This document shows positions 1 to 6,449 of a stretch of DNA of 11,882 bases, one piece after another. The notes beneath the pieces are model-generated. The model had not been told where the DNA came from. It did no database searches and saw nothing but the letters and a program-made list of their open reading frames with translations. Each line of letters begins with the position of its first letter. Positions within the stretch are counted from its first letter, which is position 1. Source of the stretch: Micavibrio aeruginosavorus (GTDB lineage Bacteria > Pseudomonadota > Alphaproteobacteria > Micavibrionales > Micavibrionaceae); NCBI GenBank assembly GCA_003241475.1, contig QFQB01000064.1:1-11882 (forward strand), read 5' to 3'. The position numbers and the translations under genes were made by a program.

Positions 1-1106
1 CAACCCCACGGAAAGACGATTTTCCGGTTCACTTTATAGCTGTCATTCGTTTTCCAGCCTTCGGTGTGGTTCGTGTTTCCCTTGTAGTAGCGGGTCAGCT
101 CGTCAAAGACATTCGCCACGGATTTTTCAAAAAGCTGGCCGCGCTGTAAGAACACGTTTTCGAGCGTCCCTTTGATATTGTCCTTGGTGAACGGGATATT
201 GCCGTTCCGTTCAATATCGCGGACAAATTCTTCGCGCTGTTTCTTGTCCAGCCATTTATGAAACTCCATCTGGTTAAAAACGTGCATCCACGCATCGCGG
301 CGGTGCTTCCGGCCAAATTCGGCCTTGGCATCGTTGATATTCTTGAAAGCCAGTTGCAGGATTTTCTCGTAATCCTGCCCCGTATAAACATCATTGGCCG
401 AAAGATACAGGCCAGCTTTGCGGATGTGCTGGAAAGCCATGTGCATATGCTCATTGGCCTTATCGTAATAATGCTGCATATTTCCAAGGTTATCGCGGAT
501 TGCCAGCATATTCGCATCCCCGCCGATATTGTCATTAACGGATTTTTCCGCCGTGACATTCGCCCAAAGTTCGATTTTGTCGTCCTCGGACGATTTCTTG
601 AGATACACCATAGCGACATTCACGCCTGTTTTGCGCTCGCCACGGCTGAAACAATCGCCCAGAAACTCCACATTGCCATGCGCTTCGATGATGGCGGCAA
701 GACGCTTGCGGGCGGCGGTGTGCGGGTTTTTAATGGTTTCTTCGTTGAGCAAACAGACAATTTCGCCGTTGTGCATGAAGTCCCACGCCTTTAATAAATG
801 GTCGTCGCCATTGGAAAAAGGCGGGTTCATCACAATCGCGTCATAATAGCAAACGCCGCTATAGTCCAGCCAGTCATGGCCGACGACTGGAAAATCCTTA
901 TCAACCAGAATAGCGACCAGTTCCGGCGCGGCTTCGATACAATCCACCTTGTCGCGGGTGTAACGGCCTTTTTTCTCAACGATGGCTTCGGCAATATCGC
1001 CTTTGCCCGCGCTCGGCTCTAAAAAATGCCGCGCATCGGGCGATATTTTTTTGAGCATTTTGTGAATGACAAATTTAGGGGTAGGGAAAAATTCGGTTCC
1101 AAACAT
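1..1106 (-). CDS. N6-adenine DNA methyltransferase with DUF4942-like C-terminus (3' end off the window)
   Basis: An open frame of 368 codons starts at the ATG at 1106-1104 and runs off the left edge. A ribosome site, GGAG, lies about 7 bases before the ATG. Near the N-terminus is LEPSAGKGD (residues 29-37), a SAM-binding motif I, and at 94-97 is NPPF, the catalytic motif IV of N6-adenine methyltransferases. The part from about residue 215 onward, rich in charged helices with PFTKDNIKGTLENVF and FDELTRYYKGN, resembles DUF4942. In this family the enzyme would methylate adenine in DNA; the target site cannot be read from sequence. No restriction partner is visible, so it may be an orphan plasmid methylase giving protection or regulation. 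It lies 74 bases downstream of the ParB-like gene on the same strand, probably in the same operon, a pairing I recall from alphaproteobacterial plasmids. Confidence 0.88.
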   Translation of the reverse strand, partial: MFGTEFFPTPKFVIHKMLKKISPDARHFLEPSAGKGDIAEAIVEKKGRYTRDKVDCIEAAPELVAILVDKDFPVVGHDWLDYSGVCYYDAIVMNPPFSNGDDHLLKAWDFMHNGEIVCLLNEETIKNPHTAARKRLAAIIEAHGNVEFLGDCFSRGERKTGVNVAMVYLKKSSEDDKIELWANVTAEKSVNDNIGGDANMLAIRDNLGNMQHYYDKANEHMHMAFQHIRKAGLYLSANDVYTGQDYEKILQLAFKNINDAKAEFGRKHRRDAWMHVFNQMEFHKWLDKKQREEFVRDIERNGNIPFTKDNIKGTLENVFLQRGQLFEKSVANVFDELTRYYKGNTNHTEGWKTNDSYKVNRKIVFPWG

Positions 1107-1146
1107 GGGTAATCTCCATTTTTATCTGTATGAAAAGGGGAAGGGG

Positions 1147-1173
1147 AGCCACCCGCGCTTGTGGCGGGTGGCT
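1147..1173 (-). terminator. Hairpin between the ParB-like and methyltransferase genes
   Basis: A perfect 10-bp stem (1147-1156 with 1164-1173, AGCCACCCGC and its complement) has a 7-base loop and sits 8 bases past the ParB-like stop codon. On the minus strand it is followed by a pyrimidine-rich stretch, CCCCTTCCCCTTTT, rather than a clean T run. It could be a leaky terminator or a processing/stabilising hairpin that sets lower expression of the methyltransferase. Which one is not decidable from sequence. Confidence 0.45.
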
Positions 1174-1180
1174 TGGGGGA

Positions 1181-2962
1181 TTAGGCGGCTTCGGAATATT
1201 CTTCGTCGTCCAGTTCGTCGGACTCGCCATCAAGGACTTCTTCTTCGTCCTCAAAATCCTCGTCCATGTCGGCCACTTCCGGCTCTTTGCGGTCGGGGTC
1301 GATGGCGGGGAAGTTCATGGCTTCCGGCAACCAGTCGTTGGCTTTCTGGTCGGTTTCAGTCGGCTTTTTCGCCTTCTTCGCGCTCTGGAAAAACTTGGTC
1401 AGGGATTTGACCAGTTCGCCTTTTTTGTACTCGGCGGCGGATGCCAGTTTCGCGGATGCGCCGGACTCGTTCATCAAGGCTTGCAGTTGCACCTTGTTCC
1501 GGCGTTTCAGGAAACCCTCGTCAGGACGCCAGTAATCGCGCATATCCACCGAGAGGTCTTTGGCAACCTTGTTGAACAAACTGTCCTCGTGTGTGTCGAG
1601 CCTGTCCACCATGTACTGCCCAAACTCACAGACCTCCAAAAATAAGAGGATGGATTCAAGCTGTTCGTCCGTCAGGCTCTGGATAGCGTCATAGGCTTTT
1701 TCTTCATCGGTATCGAAAAAATAGCCAACGGTTTTCCAGACAGGTTCATCGTCTTTGACATGAACATTCAAGTCGAACATGACCGCTTCGGCACCTTGAT
1801 TGATAACTTCGAGGGCAGGGGGGATAACACCTTCCAACTCGAAATACCGCAAGCAATCATGCGCCTTAAACTTTGCCAGTTTATTGCAGACGACGATTTC
1901 TTTAGCTTTACGGGGATTGCCGAGGATAGCGGCCTGAACCGCCAGACTCTTGTGCATCCCCATGTAACGGCGAAGCGGGGTCGGATAAAAATCCTTCTCC
2001 TTGGTCGCTTTCAGGGCTTTGGTGGTCGATACCGCCGCCTTGGTCTTGGTCAGGCCTTCATGAATGGTGACATTGCCATCATTGGCGAGGAAAACGACAA
2101 CGCCGCCTGTTTCGCCTTCTGCGGTTTCGTCATATTCCCATTTATTGAAGCGGTAGCCTTCTTCCAAAACCGCCCATTCATGGGTCTGGGCGTATTCGGC
2201 CACTTTTTGCTCTGCCGCCTGTTTTTGCAGTGTTGCAAACTGTTCTATATCGTCAAAGTAGGTGGCTGTTTTTTCGGCCAAAAGGTCTTTGGTGAATGTT
2301 CCCGTATAAAGTTCCTGCGGGAAAATCGCCATGGACAGGGTTGGCAGTTCGCCCACCAGCTTGTCCTTGATTTCATCGGGAGCGGTGTAATAGCCCTCCA
2401 TCACATCATCCACCACCTCGTCCTGATCTTCGGGCTTTCCGATAGTCAGGGCTTCGGCCTGTGCCAACGTGATTTTCTTTTCAGCCAAGGCTTCCTGCGC
2501 TTTTTCCGTCAAGTTCAAAAGCATCAGGCGGCGGCGAATGGTCGTCAGAGAGAGGCCAGTCTGTGCGATAATGGTGTCCATTTCCGCACCATCTTTGACA
2601 AGGACTTTTAACGCTTCGGCTTCTTCCAGAGGGGAAAGATTTTCGCGCTGTACGTTTTCGACGGTGGCAATCCGCAGGGCTTCATCGTTGCTCAAGCCTT
2701 CCTTGATTTCGACGCGCACCGGAAAATCCTTGTCCAGTTCGCCTTTCTCGATCAGGTGCGAGATAGCGCGGAAACGGCGTTCCCCTGCAATGATGGTGTG
2801 TTTCTTTGCGCGGCCTGTCGGTTTCAGGACAACCAGATTTTGCAAAAGGCCATCGGTCTTGATGGACTGCGCCAGTTCTTCGATGGTGGTATCATTGAAA
2901 AACTTGCGCGGGTTCATTGCACAAGGCTGGATTTGCGAGAGTGTCAGTGTTTGGATAGTCAT
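1181..2962 (-). CDS. ParB/RepB/Spo0J-domain plasmid protein (593 aa)
   Basis: The N-terminal ~115 residues are a clear ParB domain: a MNPRKFF segment at 16-22, GERRFRA at 60-66 and ENVQRENLSPLEEA at 102-115, the nucleotide-binding boxes of the ParB CTPase fold. A helix-turn-helix follows at about 128-150 (IIAQTGLSLTTIRRRLMLLN). The remaining 440 residues are not ParB-like and end in a strongly acidic tail (about 560-593). At 593 aa it is roughly twice the length of a canonical partition ParB. The start is fixed by AAAGGAG 8 bases upstream. No ParA lies beside it. This long form is known to me as an accessory plasmid ParB-like protein next to methylase genes; a role in DNA binding is likely, while a role in segregation is unproven. 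It is the first gene of the leftward operon with the methyltransferase. Confidence 0.9.
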   Translation of the reverse strand: MTIQTLTLSQIQPCAMNPRKFFNDTTIEELAQSIKTDGLLQNLVVLKPTGRAKKHTIIAGERRFRAISHLIEKGELDKDFPVRVEIKEGLSNDEALRIATVENVQRENLSPLEEAEALKVLVKDGAEMDTIIAQTGLSLTTIRRRLMLLNLTEKAQEALAEKKITLAQAEALTIGKPEDQDEVVDDVMEGYYTAPDEIKDKLVGELPTLSMAIFPQELYTGTFTKDLLAEKTATYFDDIEQFATLQKQAAEQKVAEYAQTHEWAVLEEGYRFNKWEYDETAEGETGGVVVFLANDGNVTIHEGLTKTKAAVSTTKALKATKEKDFYPTPLRRYMGMHKSLAVQAAILGNPRKAKEIVVCNKLAKFKAHDCLRYFELEGVIPPALEVINQGAEAVMFDLNVHVKDDEPVWKTVGYFFDTDEEKAYDAIQSLTDEQLESILLFLEVCEFGQYMVDRLDTHEDSLFNKVAKDLSVDMRDYWRPDEGFLKRRNKVQLQALMNESGASAKLASAAEYKKGELVKSLTKFFQSAKKAKKPTETDQKANDWLPEAMNFPAIDPDRKEPEVADMDEDFEDEEEVLDGESDELDDEEYSEAA

Positions 2963-2989
2963 GTGTAGTCTCCTTTGTAGGTTTGTGTT

Positions 2990-3033
2990 GAAGTGCTTGG
3001 TTGCACTTCTTTTCCTACCGGCCGCTTGCGGCC
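2990..3033. repeat. Two tandem perfect inverted repeats upstream of the ParB-like gene
   Basis: GAAGTGC (2990-2996) pairs with GCACTTC (3003-3009) over a 6-base loop, and GGCCGC (3020-3025) pairs with GCGGCC (3028-3033) over a 2-base loop. The first lies 27 bases before the ParB-like ATG, just ahead of its ribosome site. They could be an operator for autoregulation or mRNA leader hairpins controlling translation. Neither has the layout of a RepABC-type parS site. Confidence 0.5.
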
Positions 3034-3054
3034 CTAAAAGCCAGGAGAATTGTC

Positions 3055-3132
3055 ATGGCAAATCGGCGAAATTTTCTTGTCTTTCCTAGCTCGCGACGGA
3101 AAGCAGGAAAATCTTCGATCTATTTGACTTGA
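3055..3132 (+). CDS. Possible 25-residue basic small protein
   Basis: An ATG at 3055 is preceded by AGGAG with a 7-base spacer, a strong ribosome site, and opens a 25-codon frame ending in TGA at 3132. The product begins MANRRNFLVF and is rich in arginine and lysine. A long imperfect hairpin (3067-3117) lies entirely inside the frame, so the same bases could instead be a conserved RNA or DNA structure in the divergent leader of the ParB-like gene. I do not recognise the peptide, and there is no protein-level evidence beyond the ribosome site. Confidence 0.25.
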   Translation: MANRRNFLVFPSSRRKAGKSSIYLT

Positions 3133-3326
3133 TAATTCGGGCTGCAAGCCCTACTGGACACGCCGATCGCACAGCATTGAAAAGCACTCACACGGATCTG
3201 CAGCTGCAACCGCGTGAAGGATCGTTACACGAATGTGCCGAAACCCGGCGTGGCGGGGTTCGGTGGAGCTTGGCGAACAGCGTGAGCCTAGCGGAATAGA
3301 GCCTGGTCAGCCCCAAAAGGGCTGAC
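3067..3326. other. Hairpin-rich gene-free region, candidate structured RNA or cis DNA element
   Basis: At least five stems lie in series. (1) 3067-3086 with 3098-3117: about 19 pairs including a wobble, broken by two single-base bulges, loop 3087-3097. (2) 3139-3143 with 3147-3151. (3) 3238-3247 with 3254-3263: ten positions, one mismatch. (4) 3268-3274 with 3286-3292: one mismatch. (5) 3306-3313 with 3319-3326: eight perfect pairs around CAAAA. A 10-bp palindrome, TGCAGCTGCA, lies at 3199-3208. The region would form a leader of several hundred bases if the ParB-like transcript starts far upstream. Alternatives are an origin, transfer or partition site. I see no long gene in it, only the small frame at 3055-3132. 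Confidence 0.4.
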
Positions 3327-3350
3327 ACGCGCGCAACCAATCACTATAAT
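3322..3350 (+). promoter_or_regulatory. Near-consensus sigma70-type promoter for the 3374 gene
   Basis: CTGACA (3322-3327; five of six match TTGACA), a 17-base spacer and a perfect TATAAT (3345-3350). Transcription would start near 3357, giving a short leader to the gene at 3374. The -35 box lies in the right arm of the 3306-3326 hairpin, so the cruciform or a protein bound there could control it. Confidence 0.7.
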
Positions 3351-3373
3351 TCGAGCCATGTTTGTAAGGATAA

Positions 3374-4222
3374 ATGATGCTTAATTTTGAAGATTCATGG
3401 CGTTTTACTTCCCCCGGCCCGATCGGTCGCGGTGTCGTGCATGATTTTTATGATTTCATCGCCAAGATCGCCCGCAGCGAGCAAGGCATTCTGGAGCATT
3501 TCAAACGCTTTTTTGCAGGCGCAGCCGGCCTGACTTCGCACCGCAGTTCAAATTACAGCTGGGCGGATTCCGATTTGCAAAACTACATGGACAGTGCCGC
3601 CGAAAACGCGCCTCTTTTTATCGAAGCGTTTTTCGATGCCTGCGAAGATTTGAAAGACCTAGAAAATCCTGTGCCTGTGCCGGATCTTCGCACCATCAAT
3701 GCTGTTCTGGCAAAGCACGACACCCATTTTCGGATCGATCCGCCGAACCTCGTTCATACGGCGGGCATGGGGCCGGTCACGGCGCCAGAAATTCCAGAAA
3801 CGCTCGAACAAAAAACGCAGACGCTGATTAAAGAGTCTTTTGAAGAAGCAAAAAAACTGCTGGCCGAAGGCCGGCATCGACTTGCCGTTCAGGAATTGCT
3901 TTGGCTGCTTGAAACCGTGACGACGGTATTTCAAGGCACCGGCGAAGGCGAGAACACGATCAAGGGAAAATATTTTAACCAGCTCGTCACAGAGCTGCGC
4001 GAGCGGAGCCGCGGCAAGTCCCTGGACATGGCGTTAAAATGGCTCCGTGAACTGCATGGCTATTTATCCGCGCCGAACGGCGGCGGCATCCGCCACGGTA
4101 TGCACTTGAAGGATGGTATTGCCACGACGCCGGAAGAGGCGCGGTATTATTGCGACCTCATTATCGTCAATATATCATTCTTACTGGCTGAATATAAAAA
4201 TCTAGTAAAATCAGTACAGTAG
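3374..4222 (+). CDS. Hypothetical protein, possibly abortive-infection related (282 aa)
   Basis: I do not recognise this family with certainty. It has no signal peptide or membrane segment and looks like a soluble helical protein. Residues about 145-185 form a charged amphipathic helix region, and the C-terminal part (about 226-272) carries LSAPNGGGIRHGMHL followed by an EEARYYCDLI helix. That C-terminal pattern (glycines, RHG, then a helix with EA and Y) resembles the ends of some abortive-infection and HEPN-type proteins, but a clean R-x4-6-H HEPN motif is not seen. The ORF opens with two ATGs; AAGGA at 3366-3370 is only 3 bases from the first and 6 from the second, so translation may begin at 3377. 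It has its own strong promoter and is followed by AT-rich DNA without an obvious terminator. Its position beside two toxin-antitoxin-like modules suggests defence; that is inference. Confidence 0.85.
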   Translation: MMLNFEDSWRFTSPGPIGRGVVHDFYDFIAKIARSEQGILEHFKRFFAGAAGLTSHRSSNYSWADSDLQNYMDSAAENAPLFIEAFFDACEDLKDLENPVPVPDLRTINAVLAKHDTHFRIDPPNLVHTAGMGPVTAPEIPETLEQKTQTLIKESFEEAKKLLAEGRHRLAVQELLWLLETVTTVFQGTGEGENTIKGKYFNQLVTELRERSRGKSLDMALKWLRELHGYLSAPNGGGIRHGMHLKDGIATTPEEARYYCDLIIVNISFLLAEYKNLVKSVQ

Positions 4223-4230
4223 GAAAAATA

Positions 4231-4348
4231 TAATAAGGTATACCCTATTAGAAAATTTAAAGGTATAAGAAATATATTATATATTTATAGTGTTTTAATA
4301 AGTTATATGTTATATATATTGAGTAACTTAATAAGCTATATCTTATTG
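4231..4348. promoter_or_regulatory. Three palindromic operator-like boxes in an AT-rich control region
   Basis: Three 20-bp boxes share TAATAAG at one end and TATA near the centre: 4231-4250 (18 of 20 positions symmetric), 4296-4315 (weaker) and 4329-4348 (16 of 20 symmetric). The whole 4223-4350 interval is extremely AT-rich, so no single -10/-35 pair can be picked. The last box ends 2 bases before the ATG of the helix-turn-helix gene, where no good ribosome site is visible, so a repressor bound here would block expression. This fits autoregulation by the helix-turn-helix protein it precedes. Confidence 0.6.
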
Positions 4349-4350
4349 CC

Positions 4351-4815
4351 ATGAAACAGACAAACGCACGCAAATCTCTGGATCACAAACTAAACCACCT
4401 TATAAAAGGCGGTGAGTTTGCGCGGCCGCATCGCGGCTGGATCAAAGCTGTCCGCGAAGCCCTGGGCATGACGACCGCGCAGCTCGCGCGCAGGATCGGG
4501 GTATCACAGCCACGCATTACTGAACTTGAACACGCGGAAATAGACGACAAAATCACCTTGGGCAGTTTGCGCCGCGCAGCTGAAGCGCTGAACTGCACGC
4601 TTGTTTACGCGATTGTTCCAAACAACAGCACGCTTGAAAACATCGTGCTCGATCGCGCGCGCAAAAAAGCAACCAAAATTCTGGCAGGGGTCAATCATAC
4701 GATGGCCTTGGAAGATCAGAATTTGAGCGATGAAGATATAAGATCGGAAATCGAAAATCTGGCGCACGAAATCATAGTTAAAAAGCCGCGTATTATATGG
4801 GACGAGAAGCCATGA
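4351..4815 (+). CDS. Mobile mystery protein A: XRE-family DNA-binding protein, likely antitoxin/regulator
   Basis: The 154-aa protein has a Cro/XRE helix-turn-helix at about residues 30-88 (VREALGMTTAQLARRIGVSQ, then RITELEHAEI), followed by LRRAAEALNCTLVYAIVP and a charged helical C-terminal tail. Layout and C-terminus match the family named mobile mystery protein A, found on mobile elements next to a Fic-domain protein B, as here. It probably represses the operon through the boxes at 4231-4348 and may restrain the Fic partner; the antitoxin role is inferred from gene order. Its stop overlaps the next start by ATGA (4812-4815), so translation of A and B is likely coupled. The start at 4351 is the first ATG after the operator region and leaves the full HTH domain intact. 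Confidence 0.9.
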   Translation: MKQTNARKSLDHKLNHLIKGGEFARPHRGWIKAVREALGMTTAQLARRIGVSQPRITELEHAEIDDKITLGSLRRAAEALNCTLVYAIVPNNSTLENIVLDRARKKATKILAGVNHTMALEDQNLSDEDIRSEIENLAHEIIVKKPRIIWDEKP

Positions 4816-5408
4816 GTGATATGTTCGTTGAACCAGATGATGCAACGCCGTTGTCGCCGGAAGACAAGCGGGGCCTGATCCCGTCTTATATTTCAACGCG
4901 GGCGGAATTGAACCGCGAAGAGCAGCGCAATATTCTGGAAGCAGTCATTTGGGCTGGTGAAAAGCAGCGCGACATTCTTTCCGTCGATGCGCTGAAAAAC
5001 CTGCACAAACGCATGTTTGGCAAGGTTTGGGAATGGGCTGGACAATTCAGCCAGGTGCATGATCGGCCGATCGGCGTTCAGCCATTTATGATCGAGCCGG
5101 ATCTGCGGCAACTTGTGGATGATGTGAAATACTGGATCGATCACCAGTCCTATTCAGCCGATGAAATCGCTGTCCGGTTTCATCACCGGCTGGTGTTTAT
5201 CCATCCGTTTCCAAACGGCAACGGCCGGATGAGCCGGCAGGCCGCGGATATGCTGATTCAGTCTTTGGGCGGTGAAAAACTCCCATGGGGCAGGGGAGAT
5301 CTGCGATCGGCAAATGAAACGCGCCGGGCTTACATCGATGCTTTGCGTCAGGCCGATCAACATGACTTTACCGCCCTTATTTTATTCGCGCGCAGCGGGG
5401 AAAAATAA
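4812..5408 (+). CDS. Mobile mystery protein B: Fic-domain protein, likely toxin (198 aa)
   Basis: Fic proteins usually transfer AMP from ATP to a hydroxyl side chain of a target protein. The Fic motif is HPFPNGNGRMSR at residues 131-142, with the catalytic histidine at 131. The acidic residue common at the fifth position is asparagine (135), a variant I recall from this subgroup. KNLHKRMFGKVWEWAGQ (62-78) is the typical upstream Fic helix pair. An N-terminal segment, STRAELNREEQ (28-38), may be the equivalent of an inhibitory helix, but it lacks the exact S/T-xxx-E-G/N pattern. The start at 4812 is preferred over an in-frame ATG five codons upstream because of the 4-base overlap with protein A and the GAGAAG just before it. 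It is the middle gene of a three-gene operon; its target is unknown. Confidence 0.92.
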   Translation: MSDMFVEPDDATPLSPEDKRGLIPSYISTRAELNREEQRNILEAVIWAGEKQRDILSVDALKNLHKRMFGKVWEWAGQFSQVHDRPIGVQPFMIEPDLRQLVDDVKYWIDHQSYSADEIAVRFHHRLVFIHPFPNGNGRMSRQAADMLIQSLGGEKLPWGRGDLRSANETRRAYIDALRQADQHDFTALILFARSGEK

Positions 5409-6061
5409 TGTCTTTAGCACAGCACATAAAGAACCATATTGAAGAAAAGGGTGTGGGATGGGTGTTTACCGCCCATGATTTCGCTGATCTTGGTACGATC
5501 CGACAAATTGTCGGCGCGTTTCATAAGCTAATGAAGGATGGATTCATTCGCCGCGCCACACGCACTGTCTACTATTACCCACAATATCACCCAATGATCG
5601 GTATCTGCAGCCCTTCATCGAAAGGGGTGCTGGACGCCCTTCAACGATGGACTGGCGAGCGTATCTGGCCAACTGGCGCATCAGCGGCCAATATGACCGG
5701 AATGTGTACGCAAGTACCAGCCCGGCCCGTTTATGTGACAACAGGAAAACCTAGAAATATCGCGTTTCTAGGAAGTCGTTGCGTTATCGAACTGCAGGAA
5801 ATGACTATGCCGAAAACATTGACGCGCCCCATAGCGTATCTGGTACTGGCTGGCATTGATAATTTAGGGCCTCGCATTGTTGACCAGAGGAAGATCGATA
5901 TTGCGGCAAAACATCTGAAGCCGGACGATAAAAAGGATATTGAGCAAAACCTGCCCCATATTCAAGATCCTTGGCTGGCGGATATTGCGCGCCAGCTGAT
6001 CGCCTGGGAAAAGCCGTCATGGGTTCGAGATCCCGATGATCCGTATTCTTATTCCAACTAA
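5408..6061 (+). CDS. DUF6088 / AbiEi-like protein (217 aa)
   Basis: The start overlaps the Fic gene stop by one base (TAATG), marking it as the third gene of that operon. The N-terminal ~50 residues form a winged-helix-like unit (VFTAHDFADLGTIRQIVGAF, then KLMKDGFIRRATRTVYYYP), the pattern of AbiEi-type antitoxin domains. The middle, with WPTGASAANMTG (88-99), TQVPARPVYVT and a C-terminal W-containing helix pair, fits DUF6088. In type IV AbiE systems an AbiEi-like protein represses its operon and counteracts an AbiEii nucleotidyltransferase, but no AbiEii gene follows here; the next gene is hipB. It may be a second regulator or an alternative antitoxin to Fic, which is inference. A GGGG in front of the start serves as a modest ribosome site. 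Confidence 0.87.
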   Translation: MSLAQHIKNHIEEKGVGWVFTAHDFADLGTIRQIVGAFHKLMKDGFIRRATRTVYYYPQYHPMIGICSPSSKGVLDALQRWTGERIWPTGASAANMTGMCTQVPARPVYVTTGKPRNIAFLGSRCVIELQEMTMPKTLTRPIAYLVLAGIDNLGPRIVDQRKIDIAAKHLKPDDKKDIEQNLPHIQDPWLADIARQLIAWEKPSWVRDPDDPYSYSN

Positions 6062-6069
6062 TCCATTTC

Positions 6070-6098
6070 TGGACATACAGTGTAATTCATACTATAAT
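6070..6098 (+). promoter_or_regulatory. Sigma70-type promoter for hipBA
   Basis: TGGACA (6070-6075; five of six to TTGACA), a 17-base spacer, and a perfect TATAAT (6093-6098). It begins 9 bases after the DUF6088 stop codon and would start transcription near 6105, giving a leader of about 33 bases to hipB. Confidence 0.7.
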
Positions 6099-6122
6099 AT
6101 CAGTTATTAAGTTATTTATCAA

Positions 6123-6148
6123 ATAAATGGCATTATAATGATATTTAT
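6123..6148. promoter_or_regulatory. Operator-like palindrome across the hipB start codon
   Basis: The 26 bp from 6123 to 6148 are symmetric at 22 positions. The core is a perfect 10-bp palindrome CATTATAATG (6131-6140) whose last three bases are the hipB start codon, with arms ATAAAT and ATTTAT. A further ATTTAT at 6114-6119 makes a second inverted pair with 6123-6128. HipB proteins bind such operators and autoregulate hipBA; binding here is inferred. Confidence 0.55.
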
Positions 6149-6449
6149 AACACCAAGCGAAGCACTGGGCCAGACCGCCGCCGCCATGAGGCAGCACCGC
6201 ATCCGCCAGAACCTGACGCAAGAGGATCTGGCGCATAAATCAGGTGTGGCTTTGGCGACACTGCGGAAATTCGAGCGGACGGGCCTGATCGCCATGGAAT
6301 CCTTTTTCAAGCTGGCAACAGTGCTTGGCCTGCTTGAAACAATGCTCGCCGCGATCGCGCCGAAAGACGAATACGCATCCCTTGACGACATGATGAAAGA
6401 AAACAAAAAACCAAAGCGCGTGCGCGTGAAGCCCGGTAAAAAATCATGA
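6138..6449 (+). CDS. hipB: HipB-type antitoxin, XRE helix-turn-helix (103 aa)
   Basis: Residues about 17-68 form a Cro/XRE helix-turn-helix (MRQHRIRQNLTQEDLAHKSG, then ATLRKFERTG). The C-terminal 25 residues are a basic tail (KENKKPKRVRVKPGKKS), which could contact DNA or HipA. HipB dimers normally bind operators and sequester the HipA kinase. The gene overlaps hipA by ATGA (6446-6449), the usual coupled arrangement. No good Shine-Dalgarno sequence precedes the ATG at 6138; the start lies inside the palindrome 6123-6148, so repressor binding would cover it. An internal Met at codon 17 would truncate the domain and is less likely. Confidence 0.9.
   Translation: MIFITPSEALGQTAAAMRQHRIRQNLTQEDLAHKSGVALATLRKFERTGLIAMESFFKLATVLGLLETMLAAIAPKDEYASLDDMMKENKKPKRVRVKPGKKS

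Noticed and set aside
258..794. Plus-strand open frame opposite the methyltransferase
   Set aside because: It lies fully on the antisense of a gene with clear motif I and NPPF; no ribosome site and no recognisable domain.
1760..2611. 283-codon plus-strand frame opposite the ParB-like gene
   Set aside because: Antisense of a well-supported ParB-domain gene; the Cys- and Phe-rich composition is typical of a shadow frame.
2469..3089. 206-codon plus-strand frame running into the intergenic region
   Set aside because: Mostly antisense of the ParB domain coding region, Ser/Arg-rich shadow composition, no ribosome site.
4223..4350. Promoter of the mobile mystery A gene
   Set aside because: The interval is so AT-rich that many -10-like matches exist and none has a convincing -35 at the right distance, so no single promoter is called.
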